Part shown: positions 1 to 7,332 of the stretch, piece after piece
Layout: each line of letters starts with the position of its first letter
Position numbering within the stretch: the first letter of the stretch is position 1
Assembly (NCBI GenBank): GCA_900759225.1
Contig: CAAEUM010000019.1
Location: 1 to 8,293, forward strand
Origin: Lachnospiraceae bacterium
GTDB lineage: Bacteria; Bacillota; Clostridia; Lachnospirales; Lachnospiraceae
Reading direction: 5' to 3'
DNA length: 8,293 bases
Position numbers and translations under genes: made by a program
Notes under the pieces: generated by a model
The model's input: the letters and a program-made list of their open reading frames with translations, nothing else
Told to the model about the DNA's origin: nothing
Databases searched by the model: none

Positions 1-75
1 AAAGTAATGGAAACAAGACCACTTTCAAAGGATAAGAGATGGAGACTTGTTGAGATTATCGAGAAAGCAAGGTAA
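1..75 (+). CDS. rpsQ: 30S ribosomal protein S17, C-terminal end (partial)
   Basis: The first 24 codons of the window, in frame 1, read through to a TAA stop at 73-75. The peptide contains METRPLSKDKRWRLVEIIEKA, which matches the conserved S17 C-terminal tail (ETRPLSKxKxWRLVEIIEKA). S17 is a primary 16S rRNA binding protein with an OB fold. Only the last strand and tail are present because the gene starts upstream of the window. It lies 22 bases before rplN, the usual order rpmC-rpsQ-rplN. The identification rests on both the tail motif and the position. Confidence 0.93.
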   Translation, partial: KVMETRPLSKDKRWRLVEIIEKAR

Positions 76-97
76 TTAACAGGAAGGAGTATCAGGT

Positions 98-466
98 ATG
101 GTTCAGCAGGAAACAAGACTTAAGGTTGCCGACAATACTGGTGCAAAAGAACTTCTCTGCATCCGTGTTTTAGGTGGTTCAACCAAGAGATATGCAAATA
201 TCGGTGATATCATCGTTGCTTCCGTTAAAGATGCAACACCAGGCGGTGTTGTAAAGAAGGGCGATGTTGTGAAGGCTGTAGTTGTGCGTACTGTTAAGGG
301 CGCACGCCGTAAAGACGGTTCTTACATCAGATTTGATGAGAATGCAGCAGTAATTATTAAGGATGACAAGACTCCAAGAGGAACTCGTATCTTTGGGCCT
401 GTAGCAAGAGAATTGAGAGACAAACAGTTCATGAAGATTGTCTCCTTAGCTCCAGAAGTATTATAA
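98..466 (+). CDS. rplN: 50S ribosomal protein L14
   Basis: This 122-residue protein has the usual L14 length and starts [18 protein letters not shown], the canonical L14 N-terminus. The family signature region (about residues 60-88, [20 protein letters not shown] followed by DENAAVII) and the [11 protein letters not shown] block (97-107) are intact. L14 is a beta-barrel protein that binds 23S rRNA near the sarcin-ricin region and forms an intersubunit bridge with 16S rRNA. It is also the docking site of the silencing factor RsfS in bacteria. The ATG is preceded by AGGAAGGAG (81-89) at about 8 bases. The stop codon is embedded in the Shine-Dalgarno sequence of rplX, so translational coupling is likely. 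Confidence 0.98.
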   Translation: MVQQETRLKVADNTGAKELLCIRVLGGSTKRYANIGDIIVASVKDATPGGVVKKGDVVKAVVVRTVKGARRKDGSYIRFDENAAVIIKDDKTPRGTRIFGPVARELRDKQFMKIVSLAPEVL

Positions 467-478
467 GGAGGTTAAGCT

Positions 479-784
479 GTGAATAAGATTAAGAAGGACG
501 ACTTAGTAGTCGTAATCGCAGGTAAGGATAAAGACAAACAGGGAAAGGTGCTGGCTGTTGATACTAAGAAGAACAAAGTATTAGTACAGGGCTGCAATAT
601 GATCACAAAGCATACAAAGCAGTCTCCGGCTAATCCACAGGGCGGTATCGTTAACCAGGAAGCACCGATTGATATCTCCAATGTAATGCTGGTAGTTGAT
701 GGTAAGGCAACCAGAGTCGGCTTTGAAGTAAAGGACGGCAAGAAGGTTCGCGTAGCTAAGAAGACTGGCAAAGTGATTGACTAA
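479..784 (+). CDS. rplX: 50S ribosomal protein L24 (GTG start)
   Basis: This 101-residue L24 has an N-terminal KOW motif (about residues 7-33, [20 protein letters not shown]) followed by the conserved [10 protein letters not shown] and [10 protein letters not shown] segments (38-66). L24 is an assembly-initiator protein that binds the 5' domain of 23S rRNA near the tunnel exit. The start is GTG at 479. It is set by AAGGAGGT at 465-472, which overlaps the rplN stop codon and leaves a 6-base spacer. No ATG lies in a better position. An overlapping open frame on the reverse strand has no ribosome binding site or family features and is treated as a shadow. Confidence 0.97.
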   Translation: MNKIKKDDLVVVIAGKDKDKQGKVLAVDTKKNKVLVQGCNMITKHTKQSPANPQGGIVNQEAPIDISNVMLVVDGKATRVGFEVKDGKKVRVAKKTGKVID

Positions 785-806
785 TTTCGGAGAGGAGGAA
801 TAAACG

Positions 807-1346
807 TTGGCTAGATTAAAAGAACAGTATCAGAACGAGATGGTAGACGCTCTGATGAAGAAATTTGGATATAAGAACGTTATGCAGGTGCCGAAGCTGG
901 ACAAGATTGTCATCAACATGGGCGTAGGCGAAGCAAAGGAAAATGCCAAGGTTCTGGATTCTGCAGTAAGGGATTTGGAAATCATCTCCGGACAGAAGGC
1001 TGTAACCACTAAGGCAAAGAAGTCTGTTGCTAACTTCAAGATCCGTGAGGGTATGGCGATCGGCTGTAAGGTAACTCTGCGCGGCGAGAGAATGTATGAG
1101 TTCCTTGACCGTCTGGTAAACCTGGCACTTCCACGTGTACGTGACTTTAGAGGTGTTAACCCTAACGCATTTGATGGCAGAGGAAACTATGCACTTGGTA
1201 TCAAGGAGCAGCTGATCTTCCCCGAGATTGAGTACGATAAAGTTGACAAGGTAAGAGGTATGGATATCATCTTCGTTACCACCGCTAAGACAGATGAAGA
1301 AGCTCGTGAACTTTTGACATTATTCAATATGCCTTTTGCAAAATAG
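807..1346 (+). CDS. rplE: 50S ribosomal protein L5 (TTG start)
   Basis: This 179-residue protein is full length for L5. Family landmarks are [16 protein letters not shown] (28-43), the [20 protein letters not shown] block (70-89), [20 protein letters not shown] (108-127) and the [13 protein letters not shown] segment (134-146). L5 binds 5S rRNA together with L18 and contacts the P-site tRNA and S13 in the central protuberance. The start is TTG at 807, preceded by AGAGGAGG (791-798) with an 8-base spacer. The N-terminus MARLKEQY fits the family, so the rare start codon looks genuine. TTG starts usually lower initiation efficiency, here probably offset by the strong Shine-Dalgarno sequence. Confidence 0.97.
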   Translation: MARLKEQYQNEMVDALMKKFGYKNVMQVPKLDKIVINMGVGEAKENAKVLDSAVRDLEIISGQKAVTTKAKKSVANFKIREGMAIGCKVTLRGERMYEFLDRLVNLALPRVRDFRGVNPNAFDGRGNYALGIKEQLIFPEIEYDKVDKVRGMDIIFVTTAKTDEEARELLTLFNMPFAK

Positions 1347-1362
1347 TTAGGAGGAAACATTC

Positions 1363-1548
1363 ATGGCTAAGACTTCAATGAAGATTAAACAGCAGCGTCC
1401 TGCTAAATTCTCTACCAGAGAGTACAATCGCTGCAGAATCTGCGGCCGTCCGCATGCTTACCTGAGAAAGTACGGCATCTGCCGTATCTGTTTCCGCGAG
1501 TTAGCATATAAGGGCCAGATTCCGGGCGTTAAGAAAGCAAGCTGGTAA
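1363..1548 (+). CDS. rpsN: 30S ribosomal protein S14, zinc-binding type (type Z)
   Basis: This 61-residue protein is the short, zinc-binding form of S14 typical of Gram-positive spc operons, in contrast to the roughly 100-residue zinc-free form. Four cysteines in two CxxC pairs (C24, C27, C40, C43) make a zinc ribbon. The C-terminal sequence [18 protein letters not shown] is the standard S14 tail. S14 binds the 3' major domain (head) of 16S rRNA near S10, S19 and S3. The start is preceded by TTAGGAGG directly after the rplE stop, with a 16-base gap between the genes. A zinc-free paralogue elsewhere in the genome is possible but cannot be seen here. Confidence 0.98.
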   Translation: MAKTSMKIKQQRPAKFSTREYNRCRICGRPHAYLRKYGICRICFRELAYKGQIPGVKKASW

Positions 1549-1557
1549 GGCATATGG

Positions 1558-1585
1558 CGCCTGCGGGGATCTTCCCCACAGGGCG
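1558..1585 (+). other. GC-rich hairpin in the rpsN-rpsH gap
   Basis: The left arm 1558-1568 can pair with the right arm 1574-1585. CGCC and TG on the left face CAG and GGCG on the right, then GGGG (1565-1568) faces CCCC (1574-1577), with one bulged G, one C-A mismatch and an ATCTT loop. No U-run follows, so it is not an intrinsic terminator. It begins 10 bases after the S14 stop codon and ends about 28 bases before the S8 Shine-Dalgarno sequence. It could protect mRNA ends, mark a processing site, or be a feedback-control site. The role is inference; the pairing is read directly. Confidence 0.5.
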
Positions 1586-1629
1586 GCAGAGCCTGTAAGA
1601 GAATATAGAATAGAAGGAGGCATACAAAA

Positions 1630-2031
1630 ATGACAATGAGCGATCCGATTGCAGATATGCTTACAAGAATCCGTAACGCAAATACTGCAAAGCATGATAC
1701 AGTAGATGTACCTTCATCCAAGATGAAATTAGCAATCGCTGACATCCTGGTAAACGAAGGATATATTGCAAAGTACGATTTAGTAGAGGATGGTGCATTC
1801 CAGACAATCCGCATCACCTTAAAGTACGGCAAAGATAAGAATGAGAAAATCATTTCCGGAATTAAGAGAATCTCCAAGCCAGGTCTGCGTGTATACGCAA
1901 ACAAGGAGGAGCTTCCAAGAGTATTAGGCGGACTTGGTACCGCAATCATCTCCACCAACCAGGGCGTGATCACTGACAAGGAAGCACGCAGACTTGGTAT
2001 CGGCGGCGAGGTTCTGGCATTTGTTTGGTAG
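1630..2031 (+). CDS. rpsH: 30S ribosomal protein S8
   Basis: This 133-residue protein is the usual S8 length. It begins [17 protein letters not shown], the canonical start, and carries the C-terminal signature [20 protein letters not shown] (108-127) ending in the conserved LAFVW. S8 is a primary binder of 16S rRNA helix 21 in the central domain. In Escherichia coli S8 also represses the spc operon by binding mRNA. Whether that holds here is unknown. The chosen ATG follows AAGGAGG (1614-1620) by 9 bases; an in-frame ATG two codons later is a less likely alternative. The gene sits after an 81-base spacer with a hairpin. Confidence 0.98.
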   Translation: MTMSDPIADMLTRIRNANTAKHDTVDVPSSKMKLAIADILVNEGYIAKYDLVEDGAFQTIRITLKYGKDKNEKIISGIKRISKPGLRVYANKEELPRVLGGLGTAIISTNQGVITDKEARRLGIGGEVLAFVW

Positions 2032-2075
2032 GCACTGAGCTTAATGAACATCCAATAAAAAGATAACTGAAAACA

Positions 2076-2096
2076 GAGGGAACGTAAGCTTCCCTC
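2076..2096 (+). other. Hairpin in the rpsH-rplF gap
   Basis: GAGGGAA (2076-2082) and TTCCCTC (2090-2096) form a perfect 7-bp inverted repeat around a 7-base loop. It lies in the 92-base untranslated gap between S8 and L6, shortly before the L6 ribosome binding site. An AT-rich stretch precedes it. No T-run follows, which argues against a terminator. Possible roles are RNA processing or stability, or a protein-binding site. The structure is seen; any function is unknown. Confidence 0.45.
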
Positions 2097-2123
2097 CGAG
2101 AATTTAAGTAGGAGGTAAAAGGC

Positions 2124-2666
2124 ATGTCACGTATCGGTAGAATGCCCGTTGCGATTCCAGCAGGTGTAACTGTTACGATCGCAGAGAATAACAAGGTGAC
2201 TGTAAAAGGTCCAAAGGGAACATTAGAGAGAGAGCTCCCGGTTGAGATGACCATCGAGGAAAAGGATGGCCAGATTATTGTTAGCAGACCAAACGATTTA
2301 AAGAAGATGAAGTCTTTACATGGTCTGACCAGAACCCTGGTTAACAACATGATCCATGGTGTTACAGAAGGCTATGAGAAGGTTCTGGAAGTTAACGGTG
2401 TTGGTTACAGAGCTGCTAAGCAGGGCAAGAAGCTTACCCTGAACCTGGGCTATTCCCATCCAGTAGAGATGGAAGATCCAGAGGGTATCGAGACCATCTG
2501 CGAGGGACAGAATAAGATCATCGTTAAGGGTATCAGTAAAGAAAAAGTTGGCCAGTACGCTGCTGAAATCAGAGATAAGAGAAGACCTGAGCCTTACAAG
2601 GGTAAAGGTATCAAGTATGCTGACGAAGTTATTAGACGTAAAGTTGGTAAGACTGGTAAGAAATAA
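2124..2666 (+). CDS. rplF: 50S ribosomal protein L6
   Basis: This 180-residue protein is the standard L6 length. It begins [17 protein letters not shown] and holds the two tandem L6 domains (about residues 11-82 and 90-165). The C-terminal family signature is clear: [20 protein letters not shown] (148-167). L6 binds 23S rRNA near the sarcin-ricin loop and the factor-binding centre. The ATG is preceded by a strong TAGGAGGT. The basic tail [10 protein letters not shown] is usual. The gene is separated from rpsH by a 92-base gap with a hairpin but is followed closely (18 bases) by rplR. Confidence 0.98.
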   Translation: MSRIGRMPVAIPAGVTVTIAENNKVTVKGPKGTLERELPVEMTIEEKDGQIIVSRPNDLKKMKSLHGLTRTLVNNMIHGVTEGYEKVLEVNGVGYRAAKQGKKLTLNLGYSHPVEMEDPEGIETICEGQNKIIVKGISKEKVGQYAAEIRDKRRPEPYKGKGIKYADEVIRRKVGKTGKK

Positions 2667-2684
2667 TTTAAGGAGAGTGTAAAA

Positions 2685-3053
2685 ATGGTTAACAAACAGT
2701 CAAGAAGCGAAATTCGCGTAAAGAAGCACAACAGAATGCGTAACCGTTTTGCTGGCACAGCAGAAAGACCACGTCTGGCAGTGTTTAGAAGTAATAATCA
2801 TATGTATGCTCAAATTATCGACGATACGGTTGGTAACACCCTGGTTGCTGCTTCTACAGTTGAGAAAGAGATCAAGGCTGAACTGGAGAAGACAAACGAC
2901 AAGGCAGCTGCAGCATATGTAGGTACAGTAATTGCAAAGAGAGCCCTTGAAAAAGGTATCAAGGAAGTTGTTTTCGATAGAGGCGGCTTTATATATCAGG
3001 GCAAGATTCAGGCATTAGCAGATGCAGCCCGTGAGGCTGGTCTGGAATTCTAA
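2685..3053 (+). CDS. rplR: 50S ribosomal protein L18
   Basis: This 122-residue protein has the basic, flexible L18 N-terminus (about residues 1-26, rich in R and K) followed by [20 protein letters not shown] (27-46). It ends in the highly conserved [20 protein letters not shown] segment (96-115). L18 binds 5S rRNA and, with L5 and L25-type proteins, anchors it in the central protuberance. TAA is followed immediately by an in-frame TAG, a tandem stop. The start is preceded by AAGGAGAG. Spacing to rpsE is 17 bases, consistent with one transcript. Confidence 0.98.
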   Translation: MVNKQSRSEIRVKKHNRMRNRFAGTAERPRLAVFRSNNHMYAQIIDDTVGNTLVAASTVEKEIKAELEKTNDKAAAAYVGTVIAKRALEKGIKEVVFDRGGFIYQGKIQALADAAREAGLEF

Positions 3054-3070
3054 TAGAGAGGAGAACAAAC

Positions 3071-3580
3071 ATGAAGCGTACAATTATTGATGCCAGTCAG
3101 TTGGAGCTGAACGACAGAGTTGTGGCAATCAAGAGAGTATCCAAGACTGTTAAAGGTGGACGTACCATGAGATTTTCCGCTCTGGTAGTAGTTGGTGATG
3201 GAAACGGCCATGTAGGTGTTGGTTTAGGCAAGGCAGGCGAGGTTCCAGAGGCAATCCGTAAGGGTAAAGAGGCAGCTGTTAAGAATCTGGTAGAAATCCC
3301 GCTGGATGAGAACAAGAGTATTCCTCATGACTATATCGGAAAGTTCGGCAGCGCAACCGTTCTCTTAAAGAGAGCTGGCGAAGGTACCGGTGTTATCGCT
3401 GGTGGCCCTGTTCGTGCCGTTGTAGAGCTGGCTGGTATTGAAAATATCCGTACCAAGTCCTTAGGCTCAAACAACAAGACAAACGTAGTTCTGGCAACGA
3501 TTGCAGGATTGACTTCCTTAAAGACACCTGAAGAGTTTGCAAAGCTGCGCGGTAAATCTGTTGAAGAAATTGTAGGCTAA
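3071..3580 (+). CDS. rpsE: 30S ribosomal protein S5
   Basis: This 169-residue protein carries the N-terminal double-stranded-RNA-binding-like domain (about residues 11-75) and the C-terminal S5 domain (about 90-160). The loop VSKTVKGGR (23-31) is the segment whose mutation gives spectinomycin resistance in other bacteria. Here it has the normal wild-type pattern. [20 protein letters not shown] (39-58) is the family signature. S5 lies on the solvent side near the mRNA entry channel and contributes to decoding fidelity and mRNA unwinding. The start has AGAGGAG upstream, and the stop TAA is doubled by a following TAG. Confidence 0.98.
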   Translation: MKRTIIDASQLELNDRVVAIKRVSKTVKGGRTMRFSALVVVGDGNGHVGVGLGKAGEVPEAIRKGKEAAVKNLVEIPLDENKSIPHDYIGKFGSATVLLKRAGEGTGVIAGGPVRAVVELAGIENIRTKSLGSNNKTNVVLATIAGLTSLKTPEEFAKLRGKSVEEIVG

Positions 3581-3595
3581 TAGGAGGAGAAAGAC

Positions 3596-3778
3596 ATGGC
3601 AGAGAAGTTAAAGATCACATTAGTCAAGTCCCCTATCGGTGCTGTTCCAAAGCAGAGAGCAACTGTAACAGCTCTTGGACTTAACAAGATGCACAAGACA
3701 GTTGAAATGCCAGATAATGGCGCTGTCAGAGGCATGATTGCCAGTGTGCGTCATTTAGTAAAAGTGGAAGAAATCTAA
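3596..3778 (+). CDS. rpmD: 50S ribosomal protein L30
   Basis: This 60-residue protein matches the short bacterial L30 in length. It has [20 protein letters not shown] at residues 5-24, [15 protein letters not shown] at 27-41, and ends with [15 protein letters not shown]30 is a small ferredoxin-like-fold protein that binds 23S rRNA. It sits between rpsE and rplO as in most bacteria. The ribosome binding site TAGGAGGAG lies just after the rpsE stop. Although small, it has clear family identity, so it is not a chance frame. Confidence 0.97.
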   Translation: MAEKLKITLVKSPIGAVPKQRATVTALGLNKMHKTVEMPDNGAVRGMIASVRHLVKVEEI

Positions 3779-3803
3779 TCATTATAAGTAAGGAGGTGCA
3801 GTC

Positions 3804-4244
3804 ATGGAATTGTCAAATTTACAGCCTGCTGCAGGTTCAAAGCATAGCGATAATTTTAGAAGAGGCCGTGGCCATGGTTCAGGTAATGGTAAGACAGCTG
3901 GTAAGGGACATAAGGGACAGAAGGCCCGTTCCGGAGCTCCAAGACCTGGATTTGAAGGTGGACAGATGCCATTATACAGACGTCTGCCGAAGCGTGGTTT
4001 CACCAACCGCAATTCTAAGGATATTGTTGGTATTAACGTAAGCGTTCTGGAAAGATTCGACAACGATGCTGTAGTGACCGTTGAGGCTCTCATCGAAGCT
4101 GGCATTGTTAAGAACCCAAGAGATGGCGTGAAGATCCTTGGTAATGGAGAATTAACCAAAAAGCTGACCGTTAAGGTTAATGCATTCAGCGAGAGTGCAA
4201 AATCTAAAATTGAAGCTTTAGGTGGAACCTGCGAGGTGATCTAA
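3804..4244 (+). CDS. rplO: 50S ribosomal protein L15
   Basis: This 146-residue protein has the standard L15 layout. A glycine- and arginine-rich N-terminal extension (residues 17-55, including [20 protein letters not shown]) threads into 23S rRNA. It is followed by the [15 protein letters not shown] segment (52-66) and a globular C-terminal domain with the conserved [19 protein letters not shown] pattern. L15 is a late assembly protein. AAGGAGGT precedes the ATG. The stop TAA overlaps the secY ATG by one base (TAATG), and the secY Shine-Dalgarno sequence lies inside rplO, so L15 and SecY are probably translationally coupled. Other overlapping frames in this stretch are shadows. Confidence 0.98.
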   Translation: MELSNLQPAAGSKHSDNFRRGRGHGSGNGKTAGKGHKGQKARSGAPRPGFEGGQMPLYRRLPKRGFTNRNSKDIVGINVSVLERFDNDAVVTVEALIEAGIVKNPRDGVKILGNGELTKKLTVKVNAFSESAKSKIEALGGTCEVI

Positions 4245-5560
4245 TGTTTACTACGATTAGAAACGCTTTCAAGGTGAAAGAGCTTCGCAAGAAGATACTT
4301 TATACCTTTATGATGCTGGTAGTCATTCGTTTTGGCTGCCAGCTGCCAATCCCGGGAATTAAGACCACATTCTTCGCTGATTGGTTTGCAAAGCAGACAA
4401 CCGATGTGTTTGGCTTTTTTAATGCGATGACAGGCGGTTCATTCTCCACCATGTCTATTTTCGCATTAAGCATTACGCCTTACATCACATCTTCCATTAT
4501 CGTTCAGCTGCTTACCATTGCGATTCCAAAGCTGGAAGAGCTGCAGAAGGATGGCGAAGATGGAAGGAAAAAGATACAGGAGTACACACGTTACACCACT
4601 GTTGCACTGGCTCTTCTTGAATCCAGCGCTATGGCAATCGGTTTTGGCCGTCAGGGACTTCTCCTTGAGTATAATGTATGGAACATTATCATTGCCGTTG
4701 TTACCATGACAACAGGCAGCGCCCTGTTAATGTGGATCGGCGAACAGATTACGGAAAAAGGCGTGGGAAATGGTATCTCGATCGTACTGCTGTTCAATAT
4801 CTTATCCAGCGTTCCTAATGATGTGAGAAGCCTTTACTATCGTTTCGTATTTGGCCAGACAATCCCTACAATGGTGATCGCAACTGTGATCATTGCAGCT
4901 GTGATCATTGCCATGGTAGTGTTCGTAGTGGTATTAAACGATGCGGAGCGCAGAATTCCGGTTCAGTACTCCAAGAAGATGGTTGGCCGTAAGATGGTTG
5001 GCGGACAGGCCTCCAATATTCCCTTAAAGATTAATACAGCAGGCGTTATGCCCGTAATTTTTGCTTCATCTATTATGTCCTTCCCGGTGGTGATTGCACA
5101 GTTCTTCCCGGTTGACTACACTACTACGGGTGGGAAAATCCTGATGATGCTCAATTCGGGTTCCTGGTGTAATCCAGATCAGCCTGTTTACTCAATCGGT
5201 CTGGTGATCTATATCATACTGCTGTTCGTATTTGCTTACTTCTATACGTCAATTACGTTTAACCCGTTGGAGGTTGCAAATAATATGAAGAAGCAGGGCG
5301 GCTTTATCCCTGGTATCCGTCCAGGCAAGCCAACCAGCGATTATTTAAATCAAATTCTGAATTATATTGTTTTCATTGGTGCAGTTGGCCTGATGGTAAT
5401 TGCTGTTACACCGATCGCATTTTCCGGTTTACTGGATGTGAGTCAGATTTCCTTTGCAGGAACCTCTCTGATCATCATTGTAGGCGTAGTGCTGGAGACA
5501 ATTAAAGCAGTCGAATCTCAGATGCTTGTGCGTTATTATAAGGGATTTTTGAACGATTAA
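4244..5560 (+). CDS. secY: Preprotein translocase channel subunit SecY
   Basis: This 438-residue polytopic membrane protein has ten predicted helices, roughly at residues 17-36, 68-92, 114-134, 145-165, 177-193, 210-230, 265-287, 315-337, 368-392 and 403-423. SecY signatures are visible: ITPYITSSIIVQLL (77-90, plug and lateral-gate region) and MWIGEQITEKGVGNGISI (163-180). The cytoplasmic loop NPLEVANNMKKQGGFIPGIR (340-359) is the SecA and ribosome docking site. SecY with SecE and SecG forms the protein-conducting channel of the cytoplasmic membrane. The start overlaps rplO by one base, with GAGGTGAT (4233-4240) as ribosome binding site. No truncation or second copy is seen here. Confidence 0.98.
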   Translation: MFTTIRNAFKVKELRKKILYTFMMLVVIRFGCQLPIPGIKTTFFADWFAKQTTDVFGFFNAMTGGSFSTMSIFALSITPYITSSIIVQLLTIAIPKLEELQKDGEDGRKKIQEYTRYTTVALALLESSAMAIGFGRQGLLLEYNVWNIIIAVVTMTTGSALLMWIGEQITEKGVGNGISIVLLFNILSSVPNDVRSLYYRFVFGQTIPTMVIATVIIAAVIIAMVVFVVVLNDAERRIPVQYSKKMVGRKMVGGQASNIPLKINTAGVMPVIFASSIMSFPVVIAQFFPVDYTTTGGKILMMLNSGSWCNPDQPVYSIGLVIYIILLFVFAYFYTSITFNPLEVANNMKKQGGFIPGIRPGKPTSDYLNQILNYIVFIGAVGLMVIAVTPIAFSGLLDVSQISFAGTSLIIIVGVVLETIKAVESQMLVRYYKGFLND

Positions 5561-5580
5561 CAACTGAGGTTGAATCAATC

Positions 5581-5614
5581 AATCTGCCTTTGTGGTATTC
5601 CACAAGGGCGGATT
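5581..5614 (+). terminator. Strong hairpin after secY, possible attenuator or weak terminator
   Basis: Arms 5581-5595 and 5600-5614 pair over 15 positions (13 Watson-Crick pairs and two G-T wobbles) around a TATT loop. The stem begins about 20 bases after the secY stop. It is followed by TATTGCGTTAT, which is T-rich but has no uninterrupted run. This resembles an inefficient intrinsic terminator or a stabilising or processing hairpin that adjusts adk-map-infA expression relative to secY. Transcription must at least partly pass it unless a promoter lies nearby, and I found no convincing one. The adk ribosome binding site AAAAAGGAGG follows at 5631-5640. Confidence 0.55.
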
Positions 5615-5648
5615 TATTGCGTTATAGAAGAAAAAGGAGGCTGGAACC

Positions 5649-6293
5649 ATGAAACTCATCATGTTAGGCGCTCCGGGTGCAGGAAAAGGCACCCAGGCGA
5701 AGAAAATTGCTGCAAAATACGGAATTCCTCATGTTTCAACCGGGGATATCTTCCGTGCAAATATTAAAAACGGAACAGAGCTTGGAATGAAGGCAAAGTC
5801 CTATATGGATGCAGGAGGGCTTGTTCCGGACGAAATCACCATTGGGATGCTGCTTGACCGCATCAGTGAGGATGACTGCAAAACCGGCTATGTGCTGGAT
5901 GGCTTCCCAAGAACGATTCCGCAGGCTGAGAGCCTTACAAAGGCATTGGAGAACAGAGGGGAATCTATTGATTATGCAGTCAATGTAGATGTTCCTGATG
6001 AGAATATTATCAGCCGTATGGGCGGACGCCGCGCATGCCTAAACTGCGGCGCTACCTATCATGTTGTATATAATGCGCCAAAGACTGAGGGAATCTGTGA
6101 TTCCTGCGGCCAGGAGCTTGTACTTAGGGACGATGACAAGCCGGAAACCGTTAAGAAGCGCCTTGACGTATACCATCAGCAGACACAGCCTCTTATTGAT
6201 TATTATCAGAAGGCAGGCGTTCTGGCAGAAGTAGACGGAACAAAGGATATGGAAGAGGTATTCCAGGCTATCGTTGAAATTTTAGGAGCATAA
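5649..6293 (+). CDS. adk: Adenylate kinase, zinc-binding long form
   Basis: This 214-residue enzyme converts ATP + AMP to 2 ADP in the cytoplasm. The P-loop is [10 protein letters not shown] (7-16), the AMP-site residues include TGDIFR (31-36) and DGFPRT (84-89), and catalytic arginines are in place (for example R123 and the R127-R128 pair). The LID domain holds four cysteines, C130, C133, C150 and C153, in a CxxC-x16-CxxC arrangement. This is the zinc-type LID common in Gram-positive bacteria. AAGGAGG precedes the ATG. The gene lies after the secY hairpin, and its last codons contain the map ribosome binding site. The order secY-adk-map is the classic Gram-positive one. Confidence 0.98.
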   Translation: MKLIMLGAPGAGKGTQAKKIAAKYGIPHVSTGDIFRANIKNGTELGMKAKSYMDAGGLVPDEITIGMLLDRISEDDCKTGYVLDGFPRTIPQAESLTKALENRGESIDYAVNVDVPDENIISRMGGRRACLNCGATYHVVYNAPKTEGICDSCGQELVLRDDDKPETVKKRLDVYHQQTQPLIDYYQKAGVLAEVDGTKDMEEVFQAIVEILGA

Positions 6294-6296
6294 AAA

Positions 6297-7043
6297 ATGG
6301 TAACGATTAAATCAGAACGGGAAATTGAATTAATGCGTGAGGCCGGAAAAATACTGGCGAAAGTTCATGAGGAGCTGGGAAAGGCATTAAAGCCCGGAAT
6401 GACGACCAAGGATATTGACAGGCTGGGCGAGGAGCTGATACGCAGCTATGGCTGCATTCCTTCTTTCTTAAATTATGAGGGATATCCGGCTTCTGTCTGT
6501 GTTTCTGTCAATGACGAGGTAGTCCACGGTATTCCAAGCAAACGCCGCTATATTAATGAAGGCGATATCGTAAGCCTTGATACAGGCGTTATCTGGAAGG
6601 GATATCAGTCAGATGCAGCCAGGACTCATATGATTGGGCAGGTAAGCGATAGAGCCAGGAAATTGGTAGAGGTGACAGAGCAGAGCTTCTTTGAGGGAAT
6701 AAAGTATGCAAAAGCGGGCAATCATCTCAATGATATATCAAAAGCGATCCAGGCCTATGCAGAGAGCTTTGGATTTGGCGTTGTCCGGGATCTGGTGGGA
6801 CACGGTATTGGAAAAGAAATGCATGAGGAACCAGAAATACCTAATTTTTCCCAGCACCGTAAAGGCATTAAGCTGGCAGCCGGCATGACATTGGCAATCG
6901 AACCTATGATTACTGCAGGGCGTTATGATGTAGCTTGGATGGATGATGACTGGACCGTTGTAACAGAGGACGGCTCCCTGGCATCCCATTATGAGAACAC
7001 CATCCTTATTACAGATGGTGAGCCTGAGATTTTATCGCTGTAG
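6297..7043 (+). CDS. map: Methionine aminopeptidase, type I
   Basis: This 248-residue metalloprotease has the pita-bread fold and removes the initiator methionine from new proteins. All expected residues are present: H77 (VVHGIP), metal ligands D95 (SLDTG), D106 (SDAART), H169 (GHGIG), E202 (AIEP) and E233 (HYEN), and substrate-binding H176. There is no N-terminal zinc-finger extension, so it is the plain type Ia form. The start lies 3 bases after the adk stop, with AGGAG (6284-6288) inside adk, so the two are probably translationally coupled. The location next to infA and ribosomal genes fits co-translational processing. Confidence 0.98.
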   Translation: MVTIKSEREIELMREAGKILAKVHEELGKALKPGMTTKDIDRLGEELIRSYGCIPSFLNYEGYPASVCVSVNDEVVHGIPSKRRYINEGDIVSLDTGVIWKGYQSDAARTHMIGQVSDRARKLVEVTEQSFFEGIKYAKAGNHLNDISKAIQAYAESFGFGVVRDLVGHGIGKEMHEEPEIPNFSQHRKGIKLAAGMTLAIEPMITAGRYDVAWMDDDWTVVTEDGSLASHYENTILITDGEPEILSL

Positions 7044-7056
7044 CTGAGGTGAATGG

Positions 7057-7320
7057 ATGGTAGAGTTTAAGGAAGCCGGACTGGTGAGAAGTTTAGCAGG
7101 TCACGACAAGGACGAACTGTATATCATATTAGGCGTTGAACCAGAATATGTTAGTTTGTCGGATGGAAAAAAACATCCTGTAAACAAACCAAAACGCAAG
7201 AACAAAAAACACTTGCAGCGCATCGATCAATGCGATGAAACTATAGGAAAGAAGCTTACACAGGGCGAAACGGTGACGGATGAAGAGATTAGAAGCTTCA
7301 TCCGCACCCACAGGCAGTAG
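7057..7320 (+). CDS. KOW-domain RNA-binding protein (L14e/L6e/L27e-like)
   Basis: This 87-residue basic protein begins with a KOW-like segment: residues 5-27 contain KEAGLVRSLAGHDKDELYII, followed by YVSLSDGKKHPVNKPKRKNK (31-50). The pattern (hydrophobic-V-x-S-x-AGHDK, then DGK, then a lysine-rich PKxKN run) matches the small L14e/L27e-like proteins encoded between map and infA in many Clostridia. The C-terminal part (about 72-86, TDEEIRSFIRTHR) looks helical. A role as a ribosome- or RNA-associated protein is inferred from the fold and location; I know of no established function. GAGG at 7046-7049 gives a 7-base spacer to the ATG at 7057. A nearby ATG at 7053 is in another frame. Confidence 0.85.
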   Translation: MVEFKEAGLVRSLAGHDKDELYIILGVEPEYVSLSDGKKHPVNKPKRKNKKHLQRIDQCDETIGKKLTQGETVTDEEIRSFIRTHRQ

Positions 7321-7332
7321 GAGGGAAAAAAT

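Noticed and set aside
1458..2051. Long open frame (197 codons) on the reverse strand across rpsN and rpsH
   Set aside because: It is antisense to two certain ribosomal genes, has no recognisable family features, and follows from the codon bias of the genes on the + strand.
3796..4159. Alternative open frames on both strands overlapping rplO
   Set aside because: The L15 frame carries all family motifs; the others are out-of-frame or antisense shadows of its glycine- and arginine-rich codons.
5570..5627. Possible promoter between secY and adk (TTGAAT near 5570, TTATAG near 5622)
   Set aside because: No pair of -35 and -10 boxes with proper spacing is good on both sides; the best options have only weak matches and overlap the hairpin.
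5570..5767. Open frame of 65 codons on the + strand overlapping the start of adk
   Set aside because: It runs through the post-secY hairpin and then out of frame through the adk P-loop region; it has no ribosome binding site and no known motif.
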